This document shows positions 20,571 to 20,766 of a stretch of DNA of 20,766 bases, one piece after another; position 1 is the stretch's first letter, and each line of letters opens with the position of its first letter. Source of the DNA: Aquifex sp. (lineage in GTDB: Bacteria > Aquificota > Aquificia > Aquificales > Aquificaceae). Position numbers and translations under genes: made by a program. The DNA is taken from the NCBI GenBank assembly GCA_015487405.1, contig WFPV01000017.1, forward strand, positions 1 through 20,766, in the 5' to 3' direction. Under the pieces are notes generated by a model, which saw only the letters and a program-made list of their open reading frames with translations, had not been told where the DNA came from and made no database searches.

Positions 20571-20576
20571 ATTATA
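20571..20576 (-). promoter_or_regulatory. Likely -10 of gmk
   Basis: TATAAT on the minus strand ends 11 bases before the gmk ATG, with no ribosome site in between. The -35 position falls just beyond the TACGGC hairpin that borders the transposase sequence and is not well conserved. Confidence 0.5.
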
Positions 20577-20581
20577 TTAGA

Positions 20582-20596
20582 TACGGCGAAGCCGTA
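20582..20596. repeat. Hairpin TACGGC-GAA-GCCGTA between transposase and gmk
   Basis: A perfect six-bp stem with a three-base loop lies 27 bases after the transposase stop and five bases before the gmk -10. It could mark the end of the insertion element, terminate its transcript (a short T-containing stretch follows on the minus strand) or influence gmk transcription as part of the -35/-10 spacer. Confidence 0.5.
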
Positions 20597-20623
20597 ATAA
20601 CTAAAGTTCTCCTGAGTCGGTTC

Positions 20624-20766
20624 TTACCCAAATAGATGATAGTAGGTAAAAAGAGCGAGAGCATAATGGAGAGAGCGAAAAGACCGGAAGAAGGCTTTAG
20701 TCCTTCGCTTAAATGCTGCTAACTTGTCCCTTAGCTTGGAATGCAAAGCTTCGTTTCTATTGACTC
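20624..20766 (-). mobile_element. C-terminus of a DDE-type transposase (partial)
   Basis: The frame enters at the window edge and ends at TAA (complement of 20624-20626). Its 46 visible residues read VNRNEALHSKLRDKL, then AAFKRRTKAFFRSFRSLHY, then ALALFTYYHLFG. The pattern N..LH..LR..L..F.RRT..F..S....L..AL.LF is typical of the end of IS1-like DDE transposases. The catalytic domain is outside the window, so the IS family is uncertain. A decayed relative lies at 7225-7367. Here the frame is open, so the copy could be intact. It was read directly because the visible part has no start codon. Confidence 0.72.

Overview
The window looks like a stretch of a compact hyperthermophile genome of the Aquificales, most likely Aquifex aeolicus or a close relative. 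I base this on Lys/Glu-rich proteins, short or overlapping gene junctions, ThyX-type thymidylate synthesis, an ATP synthase a/c pair cut off from the other atp genes, an atpE product with its own signal peptide, and an rpmH-yidD-yidC cluster with no rnpA. The species name rests on recall of these gene families, not on a search. GC is about 35-40% in lines I counted by hand, except in one histidine kinase gene, which is near 20% in two lines.

Layout. 1-1241 (-): threonine synthase. 1389-6065 (+): a five-gene envelope and signalling cassette made of a Cys/Met-rich exported protein, a Glu/Arg-rich coiled-coil exported protein, a TSP3-repeat outer-membrane protein, an OmpR/PhoB-class response regulator and its histidine kinase. 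A CTAACG direct repeat with 11-bp spacing lies in front of the first gene. 6217-7164 (+): ThyX with an unusual internal insert. 7225-7581: a decayed transposase end fused to the orphan C-terminus of a surface protein. 7644-9004 (+): proC and pgeF. 9001-11273 (-): bioA-rsgA. 11316-12188 (+): a hypothetical protein. 12183-15461 (-): rpmH-yidD-yidC-cas6 followed by a MagIII/Nth-like glycosylase. 15506-16883 (-): atpB, a UspA-like gene and atpE. 16932-17693 (+): hisF. 17695-20559 (-): gmk-rpoZ, a Csd6-like L,D-transpeptidase and an OmpA-like protein. 20624-20766 (-): the C-terminal end of a transposase cut by the window edge.

How the genes relate. Most genes are housekeeping: amino acid, biotin and nucleotide synthesis, ribosome assembly, membrane insertion, ATP synthase and cell wall. 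Two places stand out. The first is the signalling cassette, in which a two-component system appears to be made together with three secreted proteins of unknown role. The second is the rpmH operon: the canonical RNase P protein gene is absent, rpmH runs straight into yidD, and a stand-alone Cas6-family protein without the expected N-terminal catalytic His sits directly after yidC, where jag or mnmE usually is. No tRNA, rRNA or CRISPR array was seen. No stretch longer than 300 bases is without a gene.
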